From Oscillospiraceae bacterium (GTDB lineage Bacteria > Bacillota > Clostridia > Saccharofermentanales > Saccharofermentanaceae): 64,000 nucleotides of DNA. The DNA lies in the NCBI GenBank assembly GCA_902780785.1, contig CACZGS010000003.1, positions 214,351 to 278,350 on the forward strand. The letters run 5' to 3'. The position numbers and the translations under genes were made by a program. Shown here piece by piece: positions 15,959 through 25,764 of this stretch; the first letter of the stretch is position 1, and every line of letters begins with the position of its first letter. The notes beneath the pieces were generated by a model. That model made no database searches, was not told where the DNA came from, and saw only the letters and a list, made by a program, of their open reading frames with translations.

Positions 15959-17014
15959 TCAACCAAGCCTCTTGATATTCTCGATGATGTCGGGAGTAAT
16001 GGTCTTTGTCATTGCAAGACCTTCCTCGATATCGACATCGGAGATCTCTCCGTGCTGCTGGACTACAAGTCTGTTAAATCTCTTCTCAACGAGGCAGTCG
16101 ATGGCCTTGATGCCCATAAGGCTTGCCATTGTCCTGTCTCTTAATGTCGGCGAACCGCCTCTCTGGAGGTGTCCGAGGATCGTGGGACGTGCCTCGATGC
16201 CTGTAGCCTCTTCGATCTGCTTGGCGATCTCTTCAGCGTGGCCGACGCCTTCTGCAACGATAACGATATAGTGCTTCTTGCCGGTATTTCTGCCGTCAAG
16301 GATAACTCTCAACACGTCCTTATTGAAGTCATAAGGAACTTCAGGAATGAGGATGCTCTCAGCACCCGTAGCGATACCTACGTTAAGCGCGATCCAGCCT
16401 GCATGTCTGCCCATTACTTCGATAACGCTGCAGCGCTCATGTGATGAAGCCGTATCTCTTAACTTGTCGATGCACTGCATTGCAGTATTCATCGCAGTAT
16501 CGTAACCGATCGTATATTCTGTGGAAGCGATGTCGTTGTCGATCGTACCGGGCATGCCTACTACAGGGATTCCGATCCTTGCAAGAGCTCTTGCGCCCTT
16601 ATAGGAACCGTCACCTCCGATTACGATAAGCGCATCAAGATCGTAAGCTTCCATCATCTTGGCGCCCTTGAGAACGCCCTGGTCAGTCATGAAAGACTGT
16701 GATCTTGCGGTCATGAGGAACGTGCCGCCGCGCTGGAGTGTCTCTGATACGCTCCTGCCGTCGAGCTGCTTGATCTCGCCCTTCCAGAGTCCGTGATAGC
16801 CTCTGGTTACGCCATACATCTCAAATCCTGCATTTATACCGGCTCTTACAACGGCTCTTATTGCCGCATTCATTCCCGGAGCATCACCGCCGCTCGTAAG
16901 CACGCCTACGCGCTTAACCGGCTCAACGGTGCTCTTGTCTACTTCGTCATAATTTAAAGCCTTAAGGCTGTTGATCTCGGGAAGGTTACTCTCGTCATAA
17001 AGAAGTCTGCCCAT
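15959..17014 (-). CDS. pfkA: ATP-dependent 6-phosphofructokinase
   Basis: Converts fructose 6-phosphate to fructose 1,6-bisphosphate in glycolysis. Motifs are TSGGDAPGMNA (40-50), the ATP-type GGDGS (133-137), the catalytic GTIDND (156-161) and 'MGRHAGWIA'. At 351 residues it exceeds the usual ~320 because of a ~33-residue N-terminal extension of unknown role before 'KRVGVLTSGGD'. GGAGG precedes the ATG at 17014, and a TATAAT -10 lies in the 72-base gap to the sirtuin gene. Confidence 0.96.
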   Translation of the reverse strand: MGRLLYDESNLPEINSLKALNYDEVDKSTVEPVKRVGVLTSGGDAPGMNAAIRAVVRAGINAGFEMYGVTRGYHGLWKGEIKQLDGRSVSETLQRGGTFLMTARSQSFMTDQGVLKGAKMMEAYDLDALIVIGGDGSYKGARALARIGIPVVGMPGTIDNDIASTEYTIGYDTAMNTAMQCIDKLRDTASSHERCSVIEVMGRHAGWIALNVGIATGAESILIPEVPYDFNKDVLRVILDGRNTGKKHYIVIVAEGVGHAEEIAKQIEEATGIEARPTILGHLQRGGSPTLRDRTMASLMGIKAIDCLVEKRFNRLVVQQHGEISDVDIEEGLAMTKTITPDIIENIKRLG

Positions 17015-17052
17015 ACAAATGCCTCCGAAACATCAAAAGATTTTCAGAGATT

Positions 17053-17058
17053 ATTATA
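17053..17058 (-). promoter_or_regulatory. Candidate -10 of the pfkA promoter
   Basis: TATAAT on the minus strand, 39 bases before the pfkA ATG. No good -35 is seen at 16-18 bases upstream. Confidence 0.35.
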
Positions 17059-17086
17059 CACTAAATAAGAAAAAGGTTGTTGGATA

Positions 17087-17836
17087 TCAGTCATCCAGCT
17101 TTATCGAATCCAATACCTCGGTAATATTGTCGTGGAATACGAGATGTGCGTTCCTGTCCGCAAACGTCTTATCCCTGTTGATTATTACCAGATACTTGCC
17201 TGAGAAATCATAAGCCAGTGAAGCTGCCGGCTGAACAGCCAGCGAAGTGCCGCCGATGATAAGGCAGTCTGCCCTGAACACTAATCTCTTGGATTCTATC
17301 CATGCAGTTTGAGGAAGTCCTTCGCCGTAAAGCGTAACGTCAGGCCTTACCATGCCGCCGCATTTGGGGCATTTGGGAATCGGGCCTTCTGATTTGAAGA
17401 TGAAGTCGAAAGGATATTGCTCATGGCACTTCATGCAGTAGTTGCGGTATGTTGTGCCATGAACCTCCTGGACATTCTTGCTTCCTGCTCTCTGATGAAG
17501 TCCGTCGATATTCTGCGTGATGATGCCGTCGAGTTTTCCGGCCTTCTCCATCTCTGCGAGCTTATAGTGGGCTCTGTTAGGCTCGATTCCAGCAGTATTG
17601 AGCTTCTGTCTGTAGAACTCATAGAAGACATCCGGGTGGTCGACAAGACAATCAATGCTGAGGAGATATTCAGGACTGTACCTGTCGAACTTTACATCAT
17701 GCTGGTTATAAAGGCCGTCCTTGCTCCTGAAGTCCGGAATGCCGCTCTCTGTCGACACGCCGGCTCCGCCGAAAAAGACAATGTGATTGCATTCTCTTAC
17801 TATCCTGTTAAGTTCAGCAACTTTCTGTTCGTCCAT
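17087..17836 (-). CDS. NAD-dependent protein deacylase, sirtuin (CobB-like)
   Basis: A 249-residue Sir2 protein that removes acyl groups from protein lysines using NAD+. The Rossmann motif GAGVSTESGIPDFR lies at 24-37, 'QNIDGLH' at 108-114, the catalytic His is H126, and the zinc site is C134/C137/C156/C159. This pattern fits the class U/M bacterial deacetylases. It follows dnaE by 13 bases and probably belongs to the uvrB-dnaE transcript; the link to replication genes looks positional only. Confidence 0.95.
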   Translation of the reverse strand: MDEQKVAELNRIVRECNHIVFFGGAGVSTESGIPDFRSKDGLYNQHDVKFDRYSPEYLLSIDCLVDHPDVFYEFYRQKLNTAGIEPNRAHYKLAEMEKAGKLDGIITQNIDGLHQRAGSKNVQEVHGTTYRNYCMKCHEQYPFDFIFKSEGPIPKCPKCGGMVRPDVTLYGEGLPQTAWIESKRLVFRADCLIIGGTSLAVQPAASLAYDFSGKYLVIINRDKTFADRNAHLVFHDNITEVLDSIKLDD

Positions 17837-17849
17837 AAGGCTCTCCTCC

Positions 17850-20800
17850 TTAGATCATCTCGATATTGTCTTCACCTACTAATTCAGCGAGTTTTCTAAG
17901 CACCGCCTCATCAGGCGCAATGCTGCACATGTTATCAAGTCTCAGTACGCTCTTGTCGGCTTCGAAAAGAACATCTACCGGCATATTGCCGTGGAAATAT
18001 GCAAGGAAGTTCAAAAGCCTGTTAAAGCCCTTAGAATCAGGCTTGCCATAATAGTGGATCCTTAAGACTCCTCCGCCTGTCTCATTCAAAGGTACCTTTG
18101 CAGGAGCTTCCTGCTTAGGCTCTACAGGAGCAGATGAAGGAGCCTTAGTATTTACAACAGGTACCTGAACAGGCTTTGCGATCTGCGCGCCGTCCCTTTC
18201 CCTTAATGCAGTCTGGTATCCCCTGTCATTTTTTATCATACTCAGGAACGAAGGATCGTCAGATAATTCGAATACGGAATCTGCGAACATCGAGAGCTCT
18301 CCACCTTCTCTCATCTGTCTTCTTCCGACGAAGAGATAAGGCTTATTCTTCTCGACCATTCTGTTGTATGTATCGAAATTCTTTCCGAAAAGAAGCACTT
18401 CAAATGCACCGCTTAAGTCCTCACAGGTGATGGTGCTCATCATGGTCTTTTTCTTCGTGTAGCCCGTGCGCTTATCGGTTACCATTCCGCACATAGCGAC
18501 CTGCTTGCCGTCATCCAATGCATCACTTCCTGAGAGCGATAAGATGTCCGATGCTTCAGACATATCGAACGTAGCTATCTCGGATATCAGCTTTGTATAA
18601 GAAGCAAGCGGATTGCCGGACAGGTAGATCCCTACCATCTCCTTCTCGTAACCGAGCTTCTGCGCTTCAGGATACTCGGGTATGTCAGGAATAAAGATAG
18701 ACGGTCCGGCTGACTCGCTGCCGCCAAAATCAAAGAGTGATAACTGTCCTTCGATATTGCGGCTCTCGGAATGTGCGATCCTGTCTAATTCAGTCTGCAC
18801 GCAGGCTGTCATCTGCGCTCTCGTAAGGCCGAAAGAATCCATGCACGAAGCAAGTATCAAGGCTTCGGCAACATTCTTCTTAACACCGATCTTAGCGCCT
18901 CTTACAACGAAGTCTTCAAAGGACTTATACTCGCCGTTCTTATCCCTGTCATTCAGGATATCGAGAACTGCTCCTTCACCGACGTTCTTGATAACGGTAA
19001 GACCTATTCTTATCTTGCGGTCACCTTCCGTCGTGAAGCGTTCGCGGCTCTTGTTGATATCAGGAGGCAGGACTTCGATTCCCATCGCAGAGCAGCAGGA
19101 AATATAATACGAAGCTTTGCCCAGATCATTTCTGAATGAGTTAAGCGTTGCAGCCATGAACTCGGTCGGATAGTAATACTTGAAATATGCCGTCCAGTAA
19201 CCTACGACCGCATAGCATGCAGCATGTGATTTGTTGAATGCATAACCTGCAAAGCCCGCAACGTCATCGAAGATCTTTGCAGCGGTCTTCTCGGGAACGC
19301 CGCGCTTGATACAGCCGTCGATCTGACGTCCCTTGTCATCTATACCGCCATACATGAAGAGGTTCCTGTAGTTCTCCATTATGGACTTCTTCTTTTTGCT
19401 CATCGCACGTCTGATGTTATCGGACTGACCCATCGAGAAGCCTGCAAGATCTCTTACGATCTGCATTACCTGCTCCTGATAGATCGCGCATCCGTAAGTG
19501 ACGTTAAGGATGGGCTCTAACAGCGGGTGGTCGTATGTGATATGTGAAGGATTCTTCTTGCAGTCAACATACTTTGGGATCTGGTCCATAGGACCCGGTC
19601 TGTAAAGCGAGATGCCGGCGATTATGTCTTCTAAGCTTCCCGGCTCTAACTGCTTCATGAATGAAGTCATGCCGCGGCTCTCAAGCTGGAATATGCCGAC
19701 CGTCTCGCCTCTGCCGATCATCTTGAAGATCTCAGGATCATCTAACGGTATGCGGTCAAGATCGATCGTCTTGCCGTAGTTATTCTTTACGAGTTCAACA
19801 CAGTCCTGCAAAACTGTGAGCGTTCGAAGTCCCAAAAAGTCGAACTTAAGAAGGCCGATGCTCTCGACATCCGTTTTTGCAAACTGCACAGCCACAGTAT
19901 CGTCATTTACCGCCAGAGGCGCGATATCGGTAATGTCCTTACCTGATATGATTATTCCCGCAGCGTGCGTTCCCGCGTTACGCGGAAGGCCTTCTACACG
20001 CATTGCCATATCGATTACTTTATGCGCATCAGGATCTGTATCATATGCTTCCTTGAATTCAGTGCTGATCTCGAGCGCCTGCTTCAAGGTCATGCCCACC
20101 GTGAACGGGATCATCTTCGTGAGCTTGTTGCTCTGTGCAATAGGCATGTTGAGAACTCTCGCGACGTCCTTTACCGCCTGCCTTGCAGCGAGTGTGCCGA
20201 AAGTGATTACGTGGGCAACCCTCGTCTTGCCGTATTTCTCCGTAACGTAATCGATCGCGATCTGTCTGCGCTCATCATTGAAGTCGACGTCGAAGTCCGG
20301 CATCGATACTCTTTCAGAGTTTAAGAATCTCTCGAAAACAAGGCCGTATCTGATCGGGTCGATATCCGTGATACCGACTGCATATGCGACTAATGAACCT
20401 GCGCCGGAACCTCTTCCGGGTCCTACGATAACGCCGTGTGTCTTCGCATAATTAATGAAGTCCCAGACGATGAGATAGTAATCCGTATAGCCCATGCTGT
20501 TGATAACGGAGAGCTCATATTCGGCGCGCTTCATATAGTCATCAACGCTTCCCGTGGGAGGTGTTATCTCAAATCTCTTCTTGAGTCCCTTGTACGTAAG
20601 ATCTGCCAGGTATTCGGCGTGATCCTTATAGCCTTCAGGAACTTCATATACAGGAAGATGAATGGTCTCAAAATCATATTCCGCATGACACATGTCAGCG
20701 ATCTTTCCCGTATTCTCTATAGCCTCGGAAAGCTCAGGGAAAAAGCGTCTCATCTCAGTCTCTGACTTCACATAGAAATCATTGCAGGACATGCGCATAC

Positions 20801-21512
20801 GGTTCTCGTCATCTATCCTTGCCGCGGTTGAAATGCATAGGAGGATATCCTGCGCTTCATAGTCGTCCTTCATCAGATAGTGACAGTCGTTTGTCGCTAC
20901 AAGAGGGATGCCTGTCTCATTTGAGAGCTTAACAAGAGCAGCATTTACCTTTGCCTGTTCAGGCATGGTATTTGCCTGGATCTCAAGATAGTAATTGCCC
21001 CTGCCGAAGAGGTTGTCGTACCAGAGGGCAGTCTGTGCAGCCTTCTCAGGTTCGCCGTTAAGTATAAACGAAGACAGCTTTCCGGCTATGCATCCGGAAA
21101 GGCATATCAATCCTTCGTGCCACTTCTCAAGGAGTTCCTCATCGATCCTCGGACGTCTGTAAAAGCCTTCGGTAAAGCCTGCCGATACGAGCCTGTTGAG
21201 ATTGGCAAGACCTACGTTGTCTTTTGCCAGAAGGATCAGGTGATTATAGTATTTGTCTTCCCTTCCCGGGACGACTGTCTTATCGAATCTGGAACCGGGC
21301 GCAACATAGACCTCGCAGCCGATTATCGGGTGGATACCGTTAGCCTTCATCTCGCGGTAGAAAGAGACTGCGCCGTACATTACACCGTGATCGGTTATGG
21401 CGCATGAAGTCATGCCCATGTCCTTAAGTCTTTGCGCAAGATCCTTTATCTTGATCGCGCCGTCAAGAAGACTGTATTCAGTATGAAGATGTAAGTGACA
21501 AAAGCCGCTCAT
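17850..21512 (-). CDS. dnaE: DNA polymerase III subunit alpha, DnaE type
   Basis: A 1220-residue replicative polymerase. The N-terminal PHP domain starts 'HLHLHTEYSLLDG' (H6, H8, H10), with further metal-type residues at 'ITDHG' (~40) and 'GCEVYV' (~65). The polymerase core has GPGRGSGAGS (~364-373) and catalytic D406/D408 in 'MPDFDVDF'. An OB-fold follows at ~970-1060 and the C-terminus is short. No DnaQ-type exonuclease domain is inserted, so it is DnaE rather than PolC. The start overlaps the uvrB stop (ATGA at 21509-21512), so translation is probably coupled. Whether this organism also has PolC cannot be told from the window. Confidence 0.97.
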   Translation of the reverse strand: MSGFCHLHLHTEYSLLDGAIKIKDLAQRLKDMGMTSCAITDHGVMYGAVSFYREMKANGIHPIIGCEVYVAPGSRFDKTVVPGREDKYYNHLILLAKDNVGLANLNRLVSAGFTEGFYRRPRIDEELLEKWHEGLICLSGCIAGKLSSFILNGEPEKAAQTALWYDNLFGRGNYYLEIQANTMPEQAKVNAALVKLSNETGIPLVATNDCHYLMKDDYEAQDILLCISTAARIDDENRMRMSCNDFYVKSETEMRRFFPELSEAIENTGKIADMCHAEYDFETIHLPVYEVPEGYKDHAEYLADLTYKGLKKRFEITPPTGSVDDYMKRAEYELSVINSMGYTDYYLIVWDFINYAKTHGVIVGPGRGSGAGSLVAYAVGITDIDPIRYGLVFERFLNSERVSMPDFDVDFNDERRQIAIDYVTEKYGKTRVAHVITFGTLAARQAVKDVARVLNMPIAQSNKLTKMIPFTVGMTLKQALEISTEFKEAYDTDPDAHKVIDMAMRVEGLPRNAGTHAAGIIISGKDITDIAPLAVNDDTVAVQFAKTDVESIGLLKFDFLGLRTLTVLQDCVELVKNNYGKTIDLDRIPLDDPEIFKMIGRGETVGIFQLESRGMTSFMKQLEPGSLEDIIAGISLYRPGPMDQIPKYVDCKKNPSHITYDHPLLEPILNVTYGCAIYQEQVMQIVRDLAGFSMGQSDNIRRAMSKKKKSIMENYRNLFMYGGIDDKGRQIDGCIKRGVPEKTAAKIFDDVAGFAGYAFNKSHAACYAVVGYWTAYFKYYYPTEFMAATLNSFRNDLGKASYYISCCSAMGIEVLPPDINKSRERFTTEGDRKIRIGLTVIKNVGEGAVLDILNDRDKNGEYKSFEDFVVRGAKIGVKKNVAEALILASCMDSFGLTRAQMTACVQTELDRIAHSESRNIEGQLSLFDFGGSESAGPSIFIPDIPEYPEAQKLGYEKEMVGIYLSGNPLASYTKLISEIATFDMSEASDILSLSGSDALDDGKQVAMCGMVTDKRTGYTKKKTMMSTITCEDLSGAFEVLLFGKNFDTYNRMVEKNKPYLFVGRRQMREGGELSMFADSVFELSDDPSFLSMIKNDRGYQTALRERDGAQIAKPVQVPVVNTKAPSSAPVEPKQEAPAKVPLNETGGGVLRIHYYGKPDSKGFNRLLNFLAYFHGNMPVDVLFEADKSVLRLDNMCSIAPDEAVLRKLAELVGEDNIEMI

Positions 21513-23524
21513 TTCTTCCCCTTAAGTTCGATGATAATATCTCTGATCTCAGCTGCTCTCTCGAAATCCAAGTCCTTGGCAGCTTTGGTCATCTCTACCG
21601 TAAGCTTCTCGATAAGCTTCTTGTTCTCTTCTTCCGTACCGCCGGATACGCCTTCGTTAATGAGCCTTGCAGCATCGATGCCGCCGCTCTTTGAACCTTT
21701 GCCTCTGCCCTTGCCGGAATCCTTGCTACTCTCGGCAACGATATCAAAGACATCTCTTACAGCCTTCTTTATCGTTCTGGGCGTGATGTTATTAACTCTA
21801 TTGTACTCCTGCTGGATCTTTCTTCTACGGTTTGTCTCGGATACGGCATTCATCATTGAATCCGTTACCTCATCAGCATAAAGGACTACTCTTCCGTGAT
21901 CATTACGCGCGCATCTTCCGATGATCTGGATCAACGATCTCTCGGATCTTAAGAATCCTTCCTTATCGGCATCAAGGATCATCAGGAGCGATACTTCAGG
22001 CAGGTCGATACCTTCCCTCAAGAGATTGATACCGACGATCACATCGACCTCATCATTACGCAGCTGGTTAAGTATCTGCATACGCTCAACTGCCTTGATA
22101 TCGGAATGCAGATAAGTGACCCTGATATTCTCTTTCTTAAGGAAGTCCGTTAAGTCTTCGGCCATCCTCTTTGTGAGTGTCATGATAAGGCTCTTATCGC
22201 CTGTCTTCTTCTGTTCTTTGAGCATAGCCAGGATATCTTCAATCTGGCCTTCAACCGGACGGATGAATATCTCAGGCTCCAAAAGACCTGTAGGTCTTAT
22301 CATCTGCTCTACAACCTGTTCGCTGTGTTCCTTCTCATAATCTGCAGGCGTGGCGCTGACAAAGATCGTCTGTCCCATCCTCTGTTCGAATTCGGCAAAT
22401 TTAAGAGGTCTGTTATCGAATGCGGAAGGAAGTCTGAAGCCGTATTGTACGAGCATCTCCTTACGTGATCTGTCACCGTTATACATGGCGCCTATCTGAG
22501 GAATGGTCTGGTGTGACTCGTCGATAAACAACAGGAAATCATCCGGGAAGAAGTCCATCAGCGTGCAGGGCGGTTCACCCTCTTCTCTGCCCGCGATGTG
22601 CCTTGAATAGTTCTCAATGCCCTTGCAAAAGCCCGTCTCCCTCAACATATCCATGTCGTAACGGGTACGCTGTTCCAGACGGTATGCTGCGATCATGTCG
22701 CCGGCGTCCCTTAATTCCTTAAGCCTTACCTCGAGTTCGGCTTCGATCCTGTCTATTGCCTTGTTGAGCTTCGCCCTGCCCGTGGCATAGTGGGATGCCG
22801 GGAATAATTCGATATAGTCTTTTGTAAATTCGGTCTTGCCCGTTATGGCATCAACATAACTTATCTTATCGATCTCATCACCGAAGAAACTGATTCTCGT
22901 GAGCGTATGTTCCGAATCAGGAGTCCAGATGTCGATGACATCTCCTTTACGTCTGAAGCAGCCTCTAGAGAGGTCAAAATCATTCCTCGTATACTGCATG
23001 TTGATAAGCTGCGCCATGACGTTATCCATGGGGATCTCAAGGCCGGTCTCTAGCATCAGCGCAAGTGAGAGATAATCTTCCTTCTCACCGATACCGTAGA
23101 TGCAGGATACGGATGCCACGATGATAACGTCGTCCCTTGTAAGCAGCGACTTCGTTGCCTCATGGCGCATACGGTCAATCTCGTCATTGATCGACGAATC
23201 CTTCTCGATATAAGTATCGGTAGCAGCGATATACGCTTCAGGCTGATAGTAATCGTAGTAGGAGATGAAATACTCTACGGCATTCTCAGGAAATAATTCC
23301 TTGAACTCGGCATAGAGCTGGCCTGCCAGAGTCTTGTTATGGGCAAGCACAAGTGTAGGACGCTGGACTCGCTCTATTATGTTCGCCATGGTAAATGTCT
23401 TGCCTGAACCCGTAACACCCAGAAGTGTCTGGCCGCGCATGCCGTCATTAATACCCTGGACCAGGTTATTGATGGCTTCCGGCTGATCGCCTGACGGCTT
23501 AAAATCAGATACAAGTTTGAACAT
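21509..23524 (-). CDS. uvrB: Excinuclease ABC subunit UvrB
   Basis: The damage-verifying helicase of nucleotide excision repair, which loads after UvrA and recruits UvrC. Walker A is GVTGSGKT (36-43), the beta-hairpin that clamps DNA is 'YYDYYQPEAYI' (~89-99), helicase motifs V/VI are 'GINLLREGIDLPEV' and 'QIIGRCARN', and the UVR domain for UvrC binding closes the protein. At 671 residues it has the family length. ATG 23524 lacks a clear Shine-Dalgarno. A terminator hairpin, a candidate SOS box and a -10-like TATAGT all lie in the 104 bases upstream, so the gene can be induced separately from the operon above. Confidence 0.97.
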   Translation of the reverse strand: MFKLVSDFKPSGDQPEAINNLVQGINDGMRGQTLLGVTGSGKTFTMANIIERVQRPTLVLAHNKTLAGQLYAEFKELFPENAVEYFISYYDYYQPEAYIAATDTYIEKDSSINDEIDRMRHEATKSLLTRDDVIIVASVSCIYGIGEKEDYLSLALMLETGLEIPMDNVMAQLINMQYTRNDFDLSRGCFRRKGDVIDIWTPDSEHTLTRISFFGDEIDKISYVDAITGKTEFTKDYIELFPASHYATGRAKLNKAIDRIEAELEVRLKELRDAGDMIAAYRLEQRTRYDMDMLRETGFCKGIENYSRHIAGREEGEPPCTLMDFFPDDFLLFIDESHQTIPQIGAMYNGDRSRKEMLVQYGFRLPSAFDNRPLKFAEFEQRMGQTIFVSATPADYEKEHSEQVVEQMIRPTGLLEPEIFIRPVEGQIEDILAMLKEQKKTGDKSLIMTLTKRMAEDLTDFLKKENIRVTYLHSDIKAVERMQILNQLRNDEVDVIVGINLLREGIDLPEVSLLMILDADKEGFLRSERSLIQIIGRCARNDHGRVVLYADEVTDSMMNAVSETNRRRKIQQEYNRVNNITPRTIKKAVRDVFDIVAESSKDSGKGRGKGSKSGGIDAARLINEGVSGGTEEENKKLIEKLTVEMTKAAKDLDFERAAEIRDIIIELKGKK

Positions 23525-23540
23525 ATATCACGCGTCCCGA

Positions 23541-23588
23541 CAAAAAAATAATTCTACAAAGAAACTATACCAAATCTTTGTAGAATTA
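23541..23588 (-). terminator. Terminator after the 1-phosphofructokinase-like gene
   Basis: A perfect 14-bp stem (23549-23562 with 23575-23588), a 12-base loop, and a minus-strand tail of seven T (23542-23548). It ends the DUF212-alkD-kinase transcript 17 bases before the uvrB start. The loop contains TATAGT, which may be the uvrB -10. Confidence 0.85.
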
Positions 23589-23592
23589 TCTT

Positions 23593-23606
23593 AGAACGTT
23601 TGTTTG
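23593..23606 (-). promoter_or_regulatory. Candidate LexA (SOS) box upstream of uvrB
   Basis: On the minus strand the 14-mer CAAACAAACGTTCT agrees with the Gram-positive LexA consensus CGAACRNRYGTTYC at 12 of 14 positions. It lies about 70 bases before the uvrB start, just upstream of the TATAGT in the adjacent hairpin loop. uvrB is a classic LexA target. Confidence 0.5.
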
Positions 23607-23628
23607 TTTAATGCAATACGCAGGAGGA

Positions 23629-24552
23629 TTATTGGCCGCTTATCGGGGCACTGTCGAATAACTCCATAACGCGCTCTTTTGTAGGCGGATTCGTTCCTTC
23701 AGTCTCAGCTTCCGCACCTGCTAAAGCCATGCAGAGCCTGAACGAGTCTTCTGAAGACATTCCGGTCTCAGAAGCATAAGCAAGGCCTGCAGTCATTGCG
23801 TCTCCGCAGCCTGTGGTGCAGTTGGCCTTAACGTCAAGAGCTCTCGTATATGTGGCTTCCATGTCCCTGCTCGCGAAAACGGCACCTACGACACCCATTG
23901 AGATAAGGCATCTGGTAATGCCTCTCAGGACGAGATCGCCTGCTTCATATTTCGCGCTGTCAGCATCGTTATCGATGCAGAGTTCCTCACATGTGGGCTT
24001 TACGGCATAAGGCTTTTCTTCAAGAGCTTCTCTTAAGTATTCATCTGAAGCGTCGAGAATGACCTTTACGCCTTCGACTTCCTTAAAGCTCCTGATAAGT
24101 TCGGCATAGATATCAGTAGGAGATCCGAGCGGAGGTCTTCCTGAGATAACGACTGTATCGCCGCTTACGATCTTGGAACGGATAAGGTTCTTGAGTTCGT
24201 CAACGGTATCCCTGTCGTACTGGGGACCGTTGCCGTTAATATCCGTGGTTACACCGTTCTCGCCGGTGATCTTGATATTTGTTCTTGTGTTGCCTGTAGG
24301 ATATCTGACACTGATCACTTCAGCGCCGATAGCGTCGAGCATACGGAGGAGCCTGTCGCCGTCCTCACCGCAGATACCGATGCAGATAACGGAATCCTGG
24401 CCCATTACCTTAAGTGTCTTGGATACGTTTATGCCTTTTCCACCGGGGTCGGTCCTCTCAGCATAAGACTGATTGATACTGCCGGGCAAAAGTCCTTCTC
24501 TGACATGAAGGCTTACATCAACTGCAGGATTAAGAGTAATTGTATAGATCAT
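23629..24552 (-). CDS. 1-phosphofructokinase/tagatose-6-phosphate kinase family (PfkB fold)
   Basis: A 307-residue ribokinase-fold sugar-phosphate kinase of the FruK/LacC branch. It starts 'MIYTITLNPAVD', carries 'PGGKGINVS' (37-45) for sugar binding, and ends with GCGDAMTAG (248-256), where D251 is the catalytic base; the more usual motif is GAGDS. It would phosphorylate fructose 1-phosphate or tagatose 6-phosphate. No PTS or deoR gene accompanies it; instead it follows the AlkD-like gene by three bases and is terminated before uvrB. AAGGAAGG precedes ATG 24552. The substrate is uncertain. Confidence 0.88.
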   Translation of the reverse strand: MIYTITLNPAVDVSLHVREGLLPGSINQSYAERTDPGGKGINVSKTLKVMGQDSVICIGICGEDGDRLLRMLDAIGAEVISVRYPTGNTRTNIKITGENGVTTDINGNGPQYDRDTVDELKNLIRSKIVSGDTVVISGRPPLGSPTDIYAELIRSFKEVEGVKVILDASDEYLREALEEKPYAVKPTCEELCIDNDADSAKYEAGDLVLRGITRCLISMGVVGAVFASRDMEATYTRALDVKANCTTGCGDAMTAGLAYASETGMSSEDSFRLCMALAGAEAETEGTNPPTKERVMELFDSAPISGQ

Positions 24553-24555
24553 GAC

Positions 24556-25245
24556 TCATGCCTTCCTTTTCAGTGTCTTAAGATAATCTTTCTGTTCGGG
24601 TGTAATTCTATAACTTTCTACTGCTTTCTGAATCGATTTATTGTGTGTCCAAATGTCTAATTTCTGCTTCTCTATATATGGTAAAGTTGCGTCATATTGT
24701 TTTGCAAGAGCAGTTGCAAAATACCAGGCGATCATCATGTTGACATAATACTCGTCGGATCTTATTTTCGAGACCTTGGTAAGATAAGTGGTCTTAAAGT
24801 CCTCATCAAGGAAATGCTCCATAAGCATACCGATGCCGAATCTCTTCACGTAAGTAAGATCAGACTTGATCCATTTATCCGTGTATTCGAGAAGAAGATC
24901 CTTATGCTTCTTGAAGACCTTCGGAGACATCTGGTCGCATGTTGCCCAGTTATCAACGAACGGTAAGAACTTATCGACGAGTTCTATCGCTTTTGCGGCA
25001 TCTTTCATGCCTGAAAGAATGAATGCGTGGAGCTGGTTCTCTTCAAAATATTTATGTGGAAGATCGTTAAGGAATGAATCGATGTCTTCCCTCTTGGAAA
25101 GCTCTTTTGCAAAGGACCTTAAAGCCGGAGTCCTGACGCCTATTATCGAATCCGGATCAACAGTAGGGATTATGGTTATCTGCATGTCGCGGTAACCTTC
25201 GTCCTGTAGAGATACTAACTCTTTATAGATATCACCGGAGATCAT
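24556..25245 (-). CDS. AlkD-like DNA alkylation repair protein
   Basis: A 229-residue HEAT-like-repeat protein of the AlkC/AlkD family, which excises cationic alkylpurines such as 3- and 7-methylpurines without flipping the base. The signature 'VDNWATCD' puts W100 and D104 at the four-residue spacing of the catalytic Trp and Asp in Bacillus AlkD. Further helices carry 'KRFGIGMLMEHF' and 'YYVNMMIAWYFATA'. It lies seven bases after the DUF212 gene and three before the sugar kinase. Confidence 0.9.
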   Translation of the reverse strand: MISGDIYKELVSLQDEGYRDMQITIIPTVDPDSIIGVRTPALRSFAKELSKREDIDSFLNDLPHKYFEENQLHAFILSGMKDAAKAIELVDKFLPFVDNWATCDQMSPKVFKKHKDLLLEYTDKWIKSDLTYVKRFGIGMLMEHFLDEDFKTTYLTKVSKIRSDEYYVNMMIAWYFATALAKQYDATLPYIEKQKLDIWTHNKSIQKAVESYRITPEQKDYLKTLKRKA

Positions 25246-25252
25246 AGGAAAA

Positions 25253-25714
25253 TCAGAATACGAGATACATTATGATCGCTGTTGCGACACCGAGCACAAA
25301 TCCTGCCGCAACCTGCAAAGGTGTGTGGCCGAGGAGTTCCTTGAGCTTCTCTTCGTTGGGAAGATCCGTGCCTGTAACTTTCTCAAACATGTCTGCCATG
25401 ACGTTAAGAAGCTCAGCCTGTTTGCCGGCCTGATATCTTACGTTCATCGCGTCATGCATTACAACGATCGCGAGGATCATCGCAACGGCGAAAACAGGAG
25501 AATCAAAACCGTTATAAAGGCCTGCAGCGATCGCAACCGAAGTAACGGTCGCAGAGTGGCCGGAAGGCATACCTCCGTCACCAAAGAGCCTCTCAATACT
25601 GAATTTCTTTGTCAAAATAAAATTGCTGATGCATTTAAAGACCTGGGCCAAAAACCAGGAAACAACTCCTACGACCAGGATCTTATTTGTTACTATCTGC
25701 AGAAGGAAATCCAT
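25253..25714 (-). CDS. Divergent PAP2 family (DUF212) membrane protein
   Basis: A 153-residue membrane protein of the DUF212 / acid phosphatase-vanadium haloperoxidase-related family. The PAP2-like motifs are PSGHS (50-54) and 'HDAMNVRYQAGKQ' (87-99), set in about four hydrophobic segments. Family knowledge suggests a phosphatase acting on a lipid phosphate, but no substrate is established. It is the first gene of the DUF212-alkD-kinase unit; the weak ribosome site is GAAAGGGAT. Confidence 0.88.
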   Translation of the reverse strand: MDFLLQIVTNKILVVGVVSWFLAQVFKCISNFILTKKFSIERLFGDGGMPSGHSATVTSVAIAAGLYNGFDSPVFAVAMILAIVVMHDAMNVRYQAGKQAELLNVMADMFEKVTGTDLPNEEKLKELLGHTPLQVAAGFVLGVATAIIMYLVF

Positions 25715-25764
25715 GCTATCCCTTTCATAACCGAAAATCTAACTTATTTTACCCCATAAACGGC

